NCBI GenBank assembly: GCA_916613615.1
Contig: OU744726.1
Span: 61,272,987-61,336,986, forward strand
DNA: 64,000 nucleotides
Reading direction: 5' to 3'
Source of the DNA: Steromphala cineraria
Taxonomy: Eukaryota > Mollusca > Gastropoda > Trochida > Trochidae
Positions 1 through 13,200 of this stretch are shown here, in pieces. Positions within the stretch are counted from its first letter, which is position 1. The number at the start of each line of letters is the position of its first letter. Below the pieces are notes generated by a model. The model was given only the letters and a program-made list of their open reading frames with translations, did no database searches and was not told the origin of the DNA. The position numbers were made by a program, and so were the translations under genes.

Positions 1-536
1 GGCTTTAAATATGCCGAGAACACTATCCATTGTATGATAAATGTCTTTACAGAAAGACATGTAAGGCAAGAGAGGGGGTGAAACGCGTGCTTTTCTATTA
101 GATCGATTTAGACAGTTATTAAGTTCAAGGGATGGTCCCAAGTTAGTGTCAATGTACTCTTTTTGTACTTAAATATATAGATCTACATATGTAAAAAGGT
201 ACATTGCGTTATTTTATAATCGATCTAATTCTATCTAATATCATATTAAGTTAGAATAACCTTGAGCGCCAAGACATGATTTACATTCAATGGTTATTTG
301 TTAAAGTCTATTTGTGTTTCTTATACAAGCTAGAAAACAAACGGTTTAATTTTTTGTGGCGTTGTCCTTCGTTTAAGTTTAAGTTTAATAGTTTCTTGAT
401 TTGTTTTTGTCCAAACAACGAGGTGTGATCAGATCTACATTTTCGGGTCCATTATATATATTATTACAACATTTTAAAAGGTCAGAAGAACGTTTTTTAT
501 GAAATGAATTTCATAATCTGAACACAGTTATTACCT
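1..536. other. gene-free AT-rich DNA
   Basis: No exon-like open frame with splice sites, no RNA gene and no clear terminal repeats are visible here. It is simply AT-rich non-coding sequence running up to the first copy of the 360-bp MITE family. Confidence 0.5.
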
Positions 537-892
537 GGGGCAGTAGCACGTTTTTATTGGGAATATAAGGAGATTTCAGGAAAATGAAAATTAATGGTTC
601 CAATTGAAAGACAATGTATTTAAACTAGATGGAACAGTAATAATTCAAATATATAAAGTAAAGTTTAGCCATGCGATTCCTTTTTCTTACACAAAATGAA
701 TTAAAAGTGTTCACACAAAATGGCTGCCAATGGATTTTATGTGAATCTTCATATTTTGTCCTCTGACTATGGATGAATGGTTTGTGTTATGAGATTGTTG
801 ACACTGTCAAATTATACATTTAGCATTAACTAACAATATTCAGTGAAGATTTTAAAATATGAAATTTTCAAAATACGTGCTACTGCCCCTTT
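537..892. mobile_element. 360-bp palindromic MITE family A, copy 1
   Basis: The ends are inverted repeats: GGGGCAGTAGCACGTTTTT at the left and ACGTGCTACTGCCCC at the right. The interior matches five other copies in this window (near 9.3, 33.4, 51.2, 56.8 and 57.6 kb), including the conserved stretch around 'gccatgcgattccttttt'. There is no coding capacity, so it is a non-autonomous DNA transposon. The outer TTTAAA found at better-preserved copies has mutated on the left side here. Confidence 0.85.
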
Positions 893-1249
893 ATGTTCAA
901 CTTGTGTAACTGGCGAAGTATACGATAGGAGTATAAATCCATAAAGAGTGTAAATTATAGTGACCGTTACCTCATTGATAAATACAATAAGTTCTTTAGG
1001 TTATGCTAAATTCTGAACTGCGTAGCGAAACATCAGCGGACGCACTCAATTACATTTTCGCCTGTTCAAGATTCAATATGATTAGATCGAACAAATCTTA
1101 TCATACAAAAGATGATCATACAAAACATTAGTATATAACAATCTTTCCTTGTGCACTGTTTCCCAATCTGAAATATTAAAATCCGTAGATCAATTAATAA
1201 TTGAAACTAAACGTTTTGCCTAAGCAAGTATGATGCCGACTGCAAATAT

Positions 1250-1912
1250 CAAAAATAGAGCCATTGGCTCTGGAGCTCATCAGGCTTAATCTTTAATTTT
1301 CCTTTAGGGTGTGGCCAATGTGGTTCCCACCTTCCTAGGGGCCACATCGTCACCGAATGTACCCTTTCTTTAGAAGCCCCATTACCTAAGGATTCTCTAC
1401 CCAAAATTTCCTCAGTCTTGGCCTTTTGCTTCTTGAGAAGATGTTAAAAGTTTTAGTTGGGGCCACTGGCTTTTCAAAGACACCAAAGCTATACGTTTCA
1501 ATATTCACTGGTCAAGGAGTCTTTACACACGATTTCAGCTTTCTACGCCTTGTTTGTTCTGGAGATAAAGACGAATAGAGGTTTTAAGGGCATGGCCATT
1601 TTGGTCCCTATTAGCGACCATAGGGTCACCAAATCTATAAATCATATCTGTACACAAGATTTCGGCTTTCTATTTGGTTCTGATGAAGATGAAAATAGGT
1701 TTTAAGGACATGACCCCTTTTGGTCCCTATGAGGACCAAACCTATTAATTATAATCCTCACTAGTCAAGGATTCTGTACACATTATTTCAATTTTCTAAG
1801 CATTTTTGTTCTGGAGAAGAAGCCGACAATAGTTTTTTGGGGACTTAGCTTTGTGGCCCTTGAGAGGGGGATCACATGGTCACCTAAGTAATAAATTACA
1901 ATCCCCACTTGT
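1250..1912 (+). repeat. tandem ~170-bp repeat with 'agagccattggctctg' head
   Basis: The block starts with a short palindromic head (agagccattggctctg) and continues with about three diverged units of roughly 165-175 bp. Each has the order 'gtcaaggagtctatacac', 'aagatttcagctttct', 'ttctggagaagaag', 'ggcatggcc', 'ggtcaccaaa'. The same family recurs at 3320-3620 and 55100-55530. Open frames inside it are accidental. Confidence 0.7.
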
Positions 1913-1924
1913 ACCAAAGTTGTA

Positions 1925-3285
1925 CATTACCGTCCTTGTTCAGTTAAACGCTCCGAGTTTGTCTTTTCATTAGATAGTGAGGTTGTTACTTATAGTTGTG
2001 CTTATAAATACTTGGGTTTATGGTTTCATGAGAATCTTGATTTGAATTTTACGGCTAGAGAAATAGCTAAGTCTGCCAATAGGGCATTGGGTGTAATATT
2101 TTGTAAGTTTAAAGCAGTTGGTGGTATGGATTATAAGGTTTACAATAAGTTATACGATAATCTCGTTCAGCCCATTCTCTCATACGGAGCCGCTGTTTGG
2201 GGAACACGGCAATATAGTTGCATTAATGCAGTTCAAAATCGTGCAGCTAGGTTCTTCTTAGCAGTAGGGAGCAAAACCCCTAATCTAGCAATTCGTGGCG
2301 AAATGGGCTGGCTGTCTCAATATACTAAGCAAAGGATCGAGGTTCTTCGTTTTTGGCGTAAACTCAATACTCTAGAGTCTTATAGAATACCTAGTATTGT
2401 CAGTAGATGGTCAGGTCGTTGGCGAAGATCTTGGTATAATGGAGTTCATAAATTATTAGTCAGCTATCATTTACCTGTAACTGATGTGTTTAATAATTCT
2501 CATGAGGAGTTTACTGCGTCTATAGAACATCTTAAGACCTTAGACTGTTTTGATTGGTTTTCTGGACTTTGGAATGATAGCGGGCAGGAAAATGGAAATA
2601 AACTACGTTCATATCGTCTTTTCAAAGATTTTCTGCAGGTTGAACGCTATGTTGAAATTATTATGCCTCGGGCTCACCGTAGTGTATTGAGTAAATTTCG
2701 CTGTGGCACCTTGCCATTAGAGATAGAAGTGGGTAGATATTCTCGTCCTAAAGTTTCTCTTCATGATAGGGTTTGTACCCGTTGTAACAGTAATGTTGTC
2801 GAAGATGAATTGCATTTTCTGGTTGACTGTGATTATTATTCAGATCTCAGATATAATCTTTGGATAGAAATAACGAGTGCTCATCCTACATTCCAGTCCA
2901 TGTCATCAATAGATAAAATGGTTTTCTTACTCAATAATAATCAGTTTATAAAGCCCCTTGCCGCTCTTTTATATTTTATGTTTAGGCGCCGAAATATCTC
3001 GGCAGAATAGGATTTCACCATAACTTGCATTTTAAATATGTATATGTATGTATGCCAATGTGTGTGGATGTATGAGTGTGTGAATGAGTGAGTGTGCGAG
3101 TGCGTGCGAGTGTCTTTGTGTATGTGTTTATGTGCTTATGTGTTATTTTAAAACAATGTTACTTTTAAAAGTCTTATCGTGTCTCATAGGCCACATGGCC
3201 GGATGCTGTTTTTATCAAAATGATTTTATGCAAACTGAATTTTATTGTACCATGCAGCATGTGACACGTTAATAAAATATATTTC
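1925..3285 (+). mobile_element. 5'-truncated non-LTR retrotransposon (LINE), reverse transcriptase C-terminal part
   Basis: An open frame runs from about 1930 to the stop at 3008-3010. It contains the YKYLGLWF segment typical of the end of the reverse transcriptase palm/thumb in non-LTR elements, a following 'LVQPILSYGAAVWG' segment, and a C-terminal Cys/His cluster (CTRCNSN...ELHFLVDC) like the zinc-binding tail of such elements. The catalytic palm motif and everything upstream are missing, so the copy is dead on arrival. The 3' end has TG-rich sequence (3060-3130) and a TTC-rich tail (3285-3312). It lies inside the tandem repeat family present on both sides. No clean target-site duplication was found. 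Confidence 0.8.
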
Positions 3286-3319
3286 TTCTTCTTCTTTCTT
3301 CTTCTCTTCTTGTCACTTG

Positions 3320-3620
3320 CCCTTATTACGGGTGACAGAGACACCAAAGCAACAATTTATAATCCCTTCTAGCCAAGGCGTCTATAAACAAGATTTCAGC
3401 TTTTCACACCTTTTGGTCCTGGAGAAGAAGTGGAAAATATTGTTTAAGGGCGTGGCCCTTATTAAGGGTCACGGTTACCAAAGTTACAATTCATAATCCC
3501 CACTAGTCAAAGAGTCTATACACAAGATTTCAGCTATCTTAGCCTTTTGGTTATGTCGAAAATGCACAAAGTTTACAAACGGACGACCGCCGGACGGACT
3601 GGCCTTTCAGGCCAGATGAG
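3320..3620 (+). repeat. continuation of the ~170-bp tandem repeat
   Basis: Two more units of the family seen at 1250-1912 occur downstream of the LINE ('aatcccttctagccaaggcg', 'gagaagaagtgg', 'ggcgtggcccttatt'). It ends in a 'ggacgaccgccggacgg' GC-rich tail and 'aggccagatgagc'. This shows that the LINE interrupted a pre-existing array. Confidence 0.6.
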
Positions 3621-4142
3621 CAAAAAAATGTATACAGCCATCGGATCTAATATGCTACCTGTTATATCATTCTTGGACAACATGTTCACCATATATACTG
3701 AATGTTCTTGAACTGACCATGTTCGTATAATTGGTGTTCCACAAGCTTACACGAGCTTGTAGACTAATACAGTTCATCTATCTTTTCTTGAAACAAATAT
3801 GTTTAAACCAGAATATTGATGTCATCTGCATGAATCACACGAGAAAATTTCAATACGAGTTTTTTTTGGTAAGTAGCTTACATTAGTCTTTCAAACAGGG
3901 AGAACTAAACATTGAATAAGGCTTTAGTTCTATGTTTATACTAGCGATTTGAATTTAGTGTTTGCATTGATCTTCTTACAAAATAATGGTCAAGTGACAT
4001 GGCGACTGAATCTTGGTTTAGGTTCGTTAGCAATACAGCAGTCGTTCTACAGAGTAATATGAAATTTACCCCAAAAAGTTATCCCTTAAGGTATACAATA
4101 ATTGTTTTGACTTGTTTAAAGAAGATCATTTAAAAGTGAATA
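3621..4142. other. gene-free stretch
   Basis: Nothing recognisable: AT-rich sequence, with no terminal repeats or exon-like frame that I can support. Confidence 0.4.
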
Positions 4143-4840
4143 GTGTTGTTTGAACCGTTAGGAATTGTTAGGAATTGCCTTCGAGTGGCGGGTAATAGGG
4201 AACGTTCACCTCTGGCTCACAAACGTGTGAAATTAAAACAATGGTACGTTAATGAATGCTTAAGTTGGTGTAGAGCGATGGTGGGTTGGAATTTGGCATC
4301 ATGGCGCCGGGTCCATTGGTCTGATGAGTTTTGGATGCTATTGCATATTGTGGATGGCCGACAAGTTAACACTCGTTCCGCACAAAGACATGTCAAACCA
4401 ACCTATCAGTGTGGTGGTGGCTCTGTGATGATATGGGGTTGTGTCTCCTACGGTTGTAAACTCGACCTTGTGACACTTCTAGGTACACTCAATGCTCAGA
4501 ATAATCGAGATAACATCCTTCTCCCTCTGGTAATTCCACATTTCGACAACCACCCTCCTCGTATAAGATCAGTTTACATTGACGACAATGCTAGAAGCCC
4601 AAAGAGTCAGAGTGCTAACACAGATTCTACATCGGGAAGCCATAACAATGCAACCGTGGCCTGCTTGCAGTCCCGACTTAAACCCGATAGAACATCTATA
4701 GGATAGTATTTGTCGCCTTATACGTAGAAGAGACACTCCTTTTCAAACTGTAACAGAGTTGGATGCAGCACTGCATAAGGAGTGGTAGAAGATTCCTCAA
4801 CAAGTCATACAGAGACTGATACGTACCATGTCGAGGAGAG
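4143..4840 (+). pseudogene. degenerate Tc1/mariner transposase
   Basis: The first frame (4143-4706) contains a WSDE motif in 'VHWSDEFWML', the GGGSVMIWGCVSYG segment diagnostic of Tc1 transposases, and 'YIDDNA' for the second catalytic aspartate. The expected SPDLNPIEHL motif is present only after a shift of frame near 4640-4700, followed by a stop. Downstream sequence to about 4840 still resembles the Tc1 C-terminus. At least one frameshift and several stops make it a pseudogene. I could not locate terminal inverted repeats. Confidence 0.85.
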
Positions 4841-5394
4841 TCAATCAAGTCATCAATGCACAGGGGTCATACACTTTGACCTGTTGGCTTCAAGACTGGT
4901 TTACACTATTCTCAAGGCCACAATGTAACCTATTAAGACAGTCTTATTCTGTTTTATCGACCGATATAATAGCTATGGCAATAATTTTCATTGAAATATT
5001 GCTGAAAAACACGCTGTTTGGAATTTAGTCTACAGAGTCGGTAAAATGTAAAGCCATCCACTTATTGTTGTCAATTCGACACACCCTTATTACAAATGGA
5101 TACCAAATCATACATCCCTAAAATCAGGAATACATGTCATTGTGAGTTACATGTATTTGTTAAACTTAAGTTCAAATTCTGGTTGCACTTTACTTTGTGT
5201 TGTTTATATAAGCAAAGAATGACCTGGCAATTGGAGCAGAAGCACATTTTTTCAAGGCAACATTTTTCAATCTAATTGAGTATCCCATATCACTTTGAGC
5301 TGTGCAAATCGATTGAAAGACGCTGTTTTTATATTCCGACCAACGGATGAGGGTGTCTAGTAAAACAAACAATCCTGCCATCTATTTGAGGACA

Positions 5395-5790
5395 TTTTCT
5401 GTCCGACCTATTGCAGTAAAACTATTCATCCAATTGTTTACAAATTTTTCACATGTCCTCTACTCTTCTAGGAGGTTGCAGTGCCAAACAATCCATGTCA
5501 TTAATTTTTACGGATTTTCATGTTTTGAACTTGGCATTTTCCATAATCAGAATTTGTCTGACCTATTACAGAAAAAGTATTCATTCGTTTCCAAATTTTG
5601 CACATGTTTTCGTTTGTACTAGGAGGGGTGCAATGTCAATAAACAAGTTAATGGGGGTTTTTTAAATAAATTTTTTACCTATTTCTATGTTTTGAACTTA
5701 TCTGTGTTACAAAATCAGAAATTGTCAGGCTGTTTGCAGGAAAACTGTTCACCCGGATATTTTCATATTATGCACATGTCTTTTATGTTG
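5395..5790. repeat. three diverged tandem units of ~160 bp
   Basis: A 'gtccgacctattgcagtaaa...ttcacatgtcct' segment starting near 5400 recurs near 5556 ('gtctgacctattacagaaaa...gcacatgtttt') and near 5724 ('ttgtcaggctgtttgcagga...gcacatgtctt'). The small open frames across this block are by-products of the repeat. Confidence 0.6.
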
Positions 5791-6113
5791 TTGGAGAGAG
5801 GAAGGGCTAAATTACAAGACAAAGTAATAGTCTTTCATTGGATAAAACTTTCTCTGACCAATTGCATTGGAGGTGTGGGGTTTGTAAAATGATTACAGGA
5901 GACTACTCATGGCCTGGATAACGGGATGTCTACTGGGTGTCTGTGGGTTGTCAACAGAAATTTTGTATGTCAGGGATTCACAGTCAGTGGTATCAGTAAG
6001 CCATGCTCACTTTTTTGTCTGATTAACTATAAGAAATAAGATATATTATTCAGTTACTATCATTATTTATGTCACAATTTATACATACTAAGAATCTGTC
6101 TCATGTGGTCTGG

Positions 6114-6292
6114 TGTAGGTGTTTTCGTAGTCACTGGGGGTTCAGGGTTAATTTATTTACGTTAAACAAAACGTATTTTAACATAAAAATATACACACAA
6201 AATTAACAAAATGTATTGGTTGAAAAAAATAAAGATATTTCAATCTACTGTTTTATCTATCTACGAACCCATCGTGTCTACGAAAACACCGG
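6114..6292. mobile_element. ~180-bp MITE
   Basis: Inverted ends GGTGTTTTCGTAGTCAC at the left and GTCTACGAAAACACC at the right flank a short AT-rich core without coding capacity. Confidence 0.65.
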
Positions 6293-6484
6293 TTCCCATG
6301 TGATCACCAACAGTGTTCCGTGGAATAATAGCACAGTTAACGTCTATAGAACATTTAAGCCACACTGTTGAAGTCTGAAGGTTTTTGTTCATACACACTC
6401 TACTATTCTTCAACAACTTTGCATCACACAGAGGACTTGGTACACTTGATGAAAAGTCTGTGTAGACCCTTTGCTAATGAACAT

Positions 6485-6975
6485 AGTGGAAATTTAATGA
6501 CATCAAGGATATGATAACGACATCAAAAACATTGTAGCGACATCGAAGAGGTAGTTGCTGTCAAAGTTATGTTAGTGACATAGAAGACATTAAAATTTGT
6601 AGTTGACATCAAAGAAATTGTAATGACATCAAAGACAAGCTTGTCCCACTAAATACATTTCAGTTGACCTCAAAGACATGGTAGTGACATCAAAGAGTTG
6701 TCGTTGACTTCAAAAACATTGTCATGACATCAAAGACGTAGTTGACATCATAGTCATGAGAGTGACATCATAGACATAGCAGTGACATCATAGACCTGGT
6801 AGTGACATAAAAGTACTGTTGTTGACATCAAAAACATTTTTATGACATCAGACATGGTTGTGACATCATAGACTTGGTCGTGACATCATAGACTTGGTAA
6901 TGACATCATAGACATGGTAGTGACATCATAGACATAGTAATGACATCAAAGACAAGGTAGTGAAATCAAAGATTG
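6485..6975. repeat. minisatellite of ~18-22 bp units (tagtgacatcatagacatgg)
   Basis: About 20 imperfect repeats of a unit reading 'gtgacatcatagacatgg' or 'gtgacatcaaagacat' run without interruption. Neighbouring units differ by substitutions and small length changes, as expected for an ageing minisatellite. The array lies about 290 bp beyond the POT1 stop codon, possibly in the 3' UTR or just past it. Confidence 0.85.
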
Positions 6976-7259
6976 TATGATTGTGCTTTAAGTTCACAAG
7001 TCACAAATATTTCAGAGTTGATTAACATGGCCACTGCCAACCTTGTTATAAATACACAGTCACCTGATTAATCATTAAATAAACAATGCTGAGTCTCTAC
7101 ACCAGATTGGCACTTTGTTTTAGAAGATAAGCATCTACTGTGTAAATGTGTGAAGTTGATCTTGATGATGTGATGGTATTGCAGCCTTGAAGAATTACAC
7201 TTGATCAAGGGTCTTCAGCAGAACCACTTCAGCAGAAAAACTTAGCACTTTTCAGTTCA

Positions 7260-10200
7260 CTAAGCCACAACTGTGTCAAAGATATGAAAGTTGACGTCAC
7301 TTCCGACCTTGTAGGACGAGAGACAACACTCGATCCAGGGTTTCTGTTCTATGTCCACACCTGGAGGGCAGAGCGTGTTAAGAATGTCCTTGACCTCTGA
7401 GAAAGACAAAGGGTCAGTCACTGTATCTGCTGCTGTTATGTCTTTGAAGAATTTGTCCTGGAATTAGCGAAGAAATTGTTAAGGCTCTGAATGTTGTAAC
7501 TAATTCATTGTCTTAGCTTAGTCTTACATAATAGTAAAACCTTATTTATTATACGTAGGAAGTAAAGGACAAAATATATATAATAAACTATCCACAAAAA
7601 AATTGGAACTAGGACCTTGAATGCAGATAATGTTCAGGTGGACCGGTGACGTCGCAGCTGAACAATCTTTAATCACACAAGATTCCCCGAACAGACAAGA
7701 TGGAGAATTATAGTTATGGGATAGAACTACACTGTTCAAAGTGCTGGTTGAATCAAAAAGTGTAAATGCAAAATTGTAGACAAAGTTACATCAAACAGAT
7801 TGAACCATGCTTCAGTGCAATCCTTACAGCCAAAACAGAATAAAATTCCAATACTTTTCCAGGACTTTTTTACCATTTTTCAACTACATATTCTCGCAAA
7901 ACTTAAGGTTTTGATGCCGCCATTTTCCAAAGTGCCGCATTGCGACATTAAAATTTCACGAAAAAAAATCGATCGTGAGAAGTTGAAATTACAGATTTTG
8001 TTGGAATGATTGGAAGCTCACATGTACAGACTGGTTTCGTTTCTTTTCATTCTCTATTAATTTGCGCAGTTAGCAGAAGGACGATACTTCCATGTTTTCT
8101 ATTGTGATCAAAGTCATGGGGAATTCCAGTACATTTTTGAAAATTTTAAGGACGTTAACGCTAAATCCCAGTACTTTTTCAGGACTTTCAGCAAGCATTG
8201 TAAATTCAAGTACTTTTCCAGTATCAAAACAAACTTCAAGTACTTTTCAGGGCCCGTATGAACCATGTTAAGACTAGGGTGTGGTTATCCATTATCAACA
8301 CCACTTTGACTAATCATGCTACAATTCCCACACAGCAATATGAATGACGGATAGCGAATAACAGTCTAAATTCTGGTTTCTCTCAATAGGTTAAAATCAG
8401 CACCTGCTATCATAAAGAATCTATATACTTATCCATGCTACTTGAAGACAAGTTTTAATCTCAACATGTCCCTAATTGACTTAGTTAACTGTTAAAAACA
8501 AGTATATTTACTGTCATTTGTTGATTTCCCTTATTTTCTGTCTTAATTGATTTAGTTGACCTTAAAAAGTTAAAAATAATGATTTACTATCCTTTCATCA
8601 GTTCAGTTATTTTCTGTCTTGATAGACTTTGTTGACTTTTAAAGACTTAGAATTATGTATTTATTGACCCATTATTTTCTCTCCTCCATTGTTTAGTTTT
8701 CTTTAAAAAGTTAACAATTTTGCATTAAATTTCATTTTATCAGGTACCCTACTTTCTGTTCATATCAAAGTAAAACTTTGATTGAAAGATTTACAGAGCA
8801 AATTGAACCAACAAAGCTATGAACATACTGCCTCTTTCCTCCACAGCTTGGCAGCGAGACCAGCACTCCCATCATGCAGCAGCAACTGGATCATGTACAT
8901 CAACTCCAGCGCTAGAATGAAATTCAGATGAAAAGAATACAATTGAAGCTCTCATTCTGAAAATCGCAACATAATTTCTAAAAATTTTGAATTCTTTGAA
9001 TAACGTTAATTATCACACAAAAGAAAGTTCTGATTAACAAAATACAAAATGCATAACACTCAAGTAACCTTGTCAATATTTTCTTCCATGTGTACTTGTC
9101 TGCAAAAATTACCTATGTACATCAAAGTTCACTTATCTTATAAAAAGATTGTTCTTTGCTTTTAGCATGATTGGTATTTAAGCATTATACATGTTACATG
9201 CTGTTCTGTACTCTAATGCTGCAAGTTGATTTACAGCGATTGGCTGTATTATTAGGTGCAAGTGACATCATTCCCATTGACCCATTAATTAGCTGTTGCG
9301 AGAACAATTATCCTACACCTGTTTGAAATCTATTTGCTGTAATCTTTAAAGGGGCAGTAGCACGTTTTTTGATAATTTTATATTTTTAAATTTCCACTGA
9401 TAATTGTGAGTTATTGCTAAATGTATTATTTTGACAGTGTCAAAACTCTCATTACACAAGTCAATCATCCATAGTCAGGGGACAAAGTATGAAGATTCAT
9501 ATAAAATCCATTGGCGGCCATTTTTGTGTGAACACCTTTAATTCATTTTGTGTGAGAAAAGGAATCTCATGGCTAAACTTTACGTTATATTTTTGAATTA
9601 TTACTGCTCCATTTAGTTTGATTACATTGTCTTTCTATTGGAACCATTAAATTTCATTTTCATGACATCACCTTATATTCCAACTAAAAACGTGCTACTG
9701 CCCCTTTAAAGTGACGTCATTCCCATTGACTAACATGTTAATTAGCTGTTGGAAGAATAATTATGGTAAATTTAGTTGAAATATATTTACTGTAATATTT
9801 CACAGGCAGCTTGAAAACCATCTCAGTTAGACACATAACTTCCTTTTACGTTTTTGATTATTATTTAGAAATATGCATTTCATTTAAAAGCACGATGGTT
9901 ACGTTTAACATGGCCGTCAATGGGACATTCTAATAGCAAGTTGTAGATGCAATGTCTAAACAAGTGTCTTTCAATAACTTATTAACAGATAGAGGAAATG
10001 TAATTATGTATATACAGCTGAGATGATTTCCATGTTGTCTTAAACATATGACAGCATTTCCTAATTATAATAATTTTTCTCCAAAGTATTAACAAGCAGC
10101 TGACATGGTCGAGCTATATCCCCCGCAAATTTCACAACATATATAGGTTTTCCTTATCATATTGCTGAGTACAAAATATAAAAAAAAAATTCAAAGATAA

Positions 10201-13200
10201 AAAGGAAACTGTTCTAATCAAAAAACTTAATGAGACCAACTTTATGTTCACTGTTGGGCATAATTTGAGTAACATGACAAAATTAAAATCAAACAAAAAA
10301 ATTTATGTATTTGGATCTCGAAGATCAATTAGATCATATGTAAATAAACATATTTTCAAAATTGTTCTTCATGACACACCTTCAGATGATTATGTATCTT
10401 CGTATCAAATTTGATCAATATCTAATGATTAGTTTAGAAGTTGTGAGCCGGACAGGACTTGTAACAGAGTCCTCATTTTTGGCCAAAAAAAGCAAGTTTT
10501 TATAATAATATTTTTAAAATTGTTCTTCATGACACACCTTCATATGATTATGTATCTCCATATCAAATTTGATCCATTTGTGATGATTAGTTTAGAAGTT
10601 ATGAGCCGGACAGGACTTGTAACAGATTTCTTAATAATTTACCACTTTTTCTCCAAAATCCTAATATTTTATGTAGATTTTTAGAAAATTGTTACTCATG
10701 ACACATTGTTAATGTTTCTTCATTTCCATGACAAAATTGAATTAAAATGGATGATTAGTTACAAAGTTATGTGCTGGACACAAAGTGTAACGGACAGACG
10801 GTACCTATTGTAATACCCCCCGCAACTTCGTTGTTGCGGGGGATAATTAACATGCAAGTCTATGGTAATGACATCGCTTGTACATAATACGGCCACCCGC
10901 TGTACATGCATGTCAAAGATAATAGTACAGGTATTGATTTCAGATCATTAACTTAATTCATGAGCTTACGCTGATCGTCTCTGCAGGTAGGACACACACG
11001 GCTCCCACTGCTTGATAACCTGCAGTAAAATGGACTAGACATCTTAGATTGAAAGTTTAACTTACAAGAAATCAATGTCTTTATTTCAATCTGTATTTCA
11101 GTGCTAAGAGGCCTGAGGTCTAAAGTACATGCCATGTAAACACACATGCTTACAAATATATATATAGGATATCTGTCTTTTCTTCACTAATTCCATGTCT
11201 ATCTCATCAAGTGAGATTTATAATTTCATGAGTGGCGCAGCAACAAATGAAAATATCTAACTTTCTACTTTACGAGATGATATAAACATGGTATTTATCA
11301 AGAATTGAGAGATATCTATTTATCTTATGATAAAATCCTTTTAATTATGCCAAAAAAGACAAATTTAATGTTGAGCAGCAGCTTGGAAGAGCCTGTTGCC
11401 ACTGTAACAGCGTGAGGTCATAGAATTCAACGCATCTGACCATTGTTTCATGATGTCACTCGAATGTGGATAAAAGTTTTTGCCACTCAGTAGAGTGATG
11501 ATAAAGGTTATCCCCACTGTAGCCTGACAGAGGGTTTATTTCACTGATAGAACAGAGTATCTAACCCTCAAACATATAATATTTTTTTATATCAAATGAC
11601 ATTGCAAATGTGTTCATATGTTTACAAGGAATGCACTATAGACCTGCAACATCTACAATATTGAAATAAAGACTGAAGGAAATAAAACATAAACCAATAA
11701 ATATACCATTTACTGATACTGATCACGACATCAATGTCAATCAACTTTAAGTTGAAAGGTTCATTAGCAATTATTTTTAAACATTTGATGTATTCAAATT
11801 GTCCACATTCAATAATAGTTTATGCATCATTTTCAGAGGATTCAACTTCTCATTACTCAACCCTATTGTTGAAAAAAAAAGTCCAATGACATATTCAGCG
11901 AAATTTGCTGATAGCCATTGAAGTGTGAATATCTTTTATCATTCATGTTAGCAAAATGGATTCACGAAGACTACCTAGATATAGCATTTCATTTAAAGAC
12001 GCATTTTATTCTTTACAATAGATATTGGTTACATTCTTTTTCAATTTTATAACTCAATAGACCTTTTATTACTGAAAAATATAATACTACTGCTGCTTTA
12101 AAAGGAAAAAAGTTTTTTCACCTCTCAATATGATGTTGTTCATAGTCTAGGTAGTTGCATCTGTTGAAAATAAATCATTCATTACAGGGATGCAGAAATC
12201 TGTCTATTTGCCGGACATGTCCGATTGGGAATCCAGTTTGACCGATTGGAAAAGTGACCAGTCGGACATTCAAGAAGTCATTTGACCGATTGAAGAGTAA
12301 TCAAAGATTCACTAAACAAACAGATAAACAAGCCTGAGTTGACTGACAAGCAATCAATGCCCTGCTTGTGTCGGTCATAATTGTAATGAAAACACGAACC
12401 GGTCATCAATGAAACAACTAATCCTGTATTCAAATGACCTAATTACCTTGTTATCTTTAATTATTGGATCATCTCAGTGTCATGTATTGAAACATGTCAA
12501 TAAGGCCAAACTTTGTTTTTAAAATGACCTCAAGCAACTTCACATCATTATTTTAACATGCTGTTACTATATCCTCCCTCCACTAACTTCACAAGCTCCA
12601 TGCATCGACTTGATGAATTTCATTATGTTAATAAATAATAGTGTCTTCATAATTAAGGACTTGCTCAAGATGTTCTGAAGTATTTCTTCAGTAACTGTAC
12701 AACTGTCTCAAAAAAACCCCTTTTTTTCAAAGTTAAAGATCCTATGGCTATTAGTTAGGCTGACCATATATTTTCTGTGTTTCTTATCTTGTCCCGACCT
12801 TGATTTACCCTCCTGATGTAAACTAAAATAATGTCTTTATTTGTCATTTGTCTGCCACTATTTTCAAAATCACACCGCTCTGATAAAAAAAACTGTTCTA
12901 TGACACATCCATTAAAATCTCAAACAGGAAAAACCTTTTCCCAATTGGCTTTTCACTTTACATTGCCCTTGTCACGACATGACCATATATATCTACATCC
13001 TGCTACATCAGCGTATATGTCTCTGCGTTATGCTACAACCTATCCCCTTATATCCTGCTATGGAATTCAGCCGTACCGCTGACAGGTGGTTACTCAGCGC
13101 TATTTATAGCCTGTCTGTTTTCAGTCAAACTATTTCGAACTCCATACACTGTTGTCTAACAATGTCGCTCGTGGAGATCTAAGAGAGCGCAGTTTAGAGC

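Noticed and set aside
6485..6975. CRISPR-like array
   Set aside because: There are no unique spacers between repeats. The units are contiguous and imperfect in a eukaryotic context, so it is a minisatellite.
11066..11147. Possible extra POT1 exon with a strong donor (ctt|gtaagt)
   Set aside because: No combination of acceptor and frame is open and compatible with the phases of exons 13 and 14, and the translated sequence resembles no POT1 segment.
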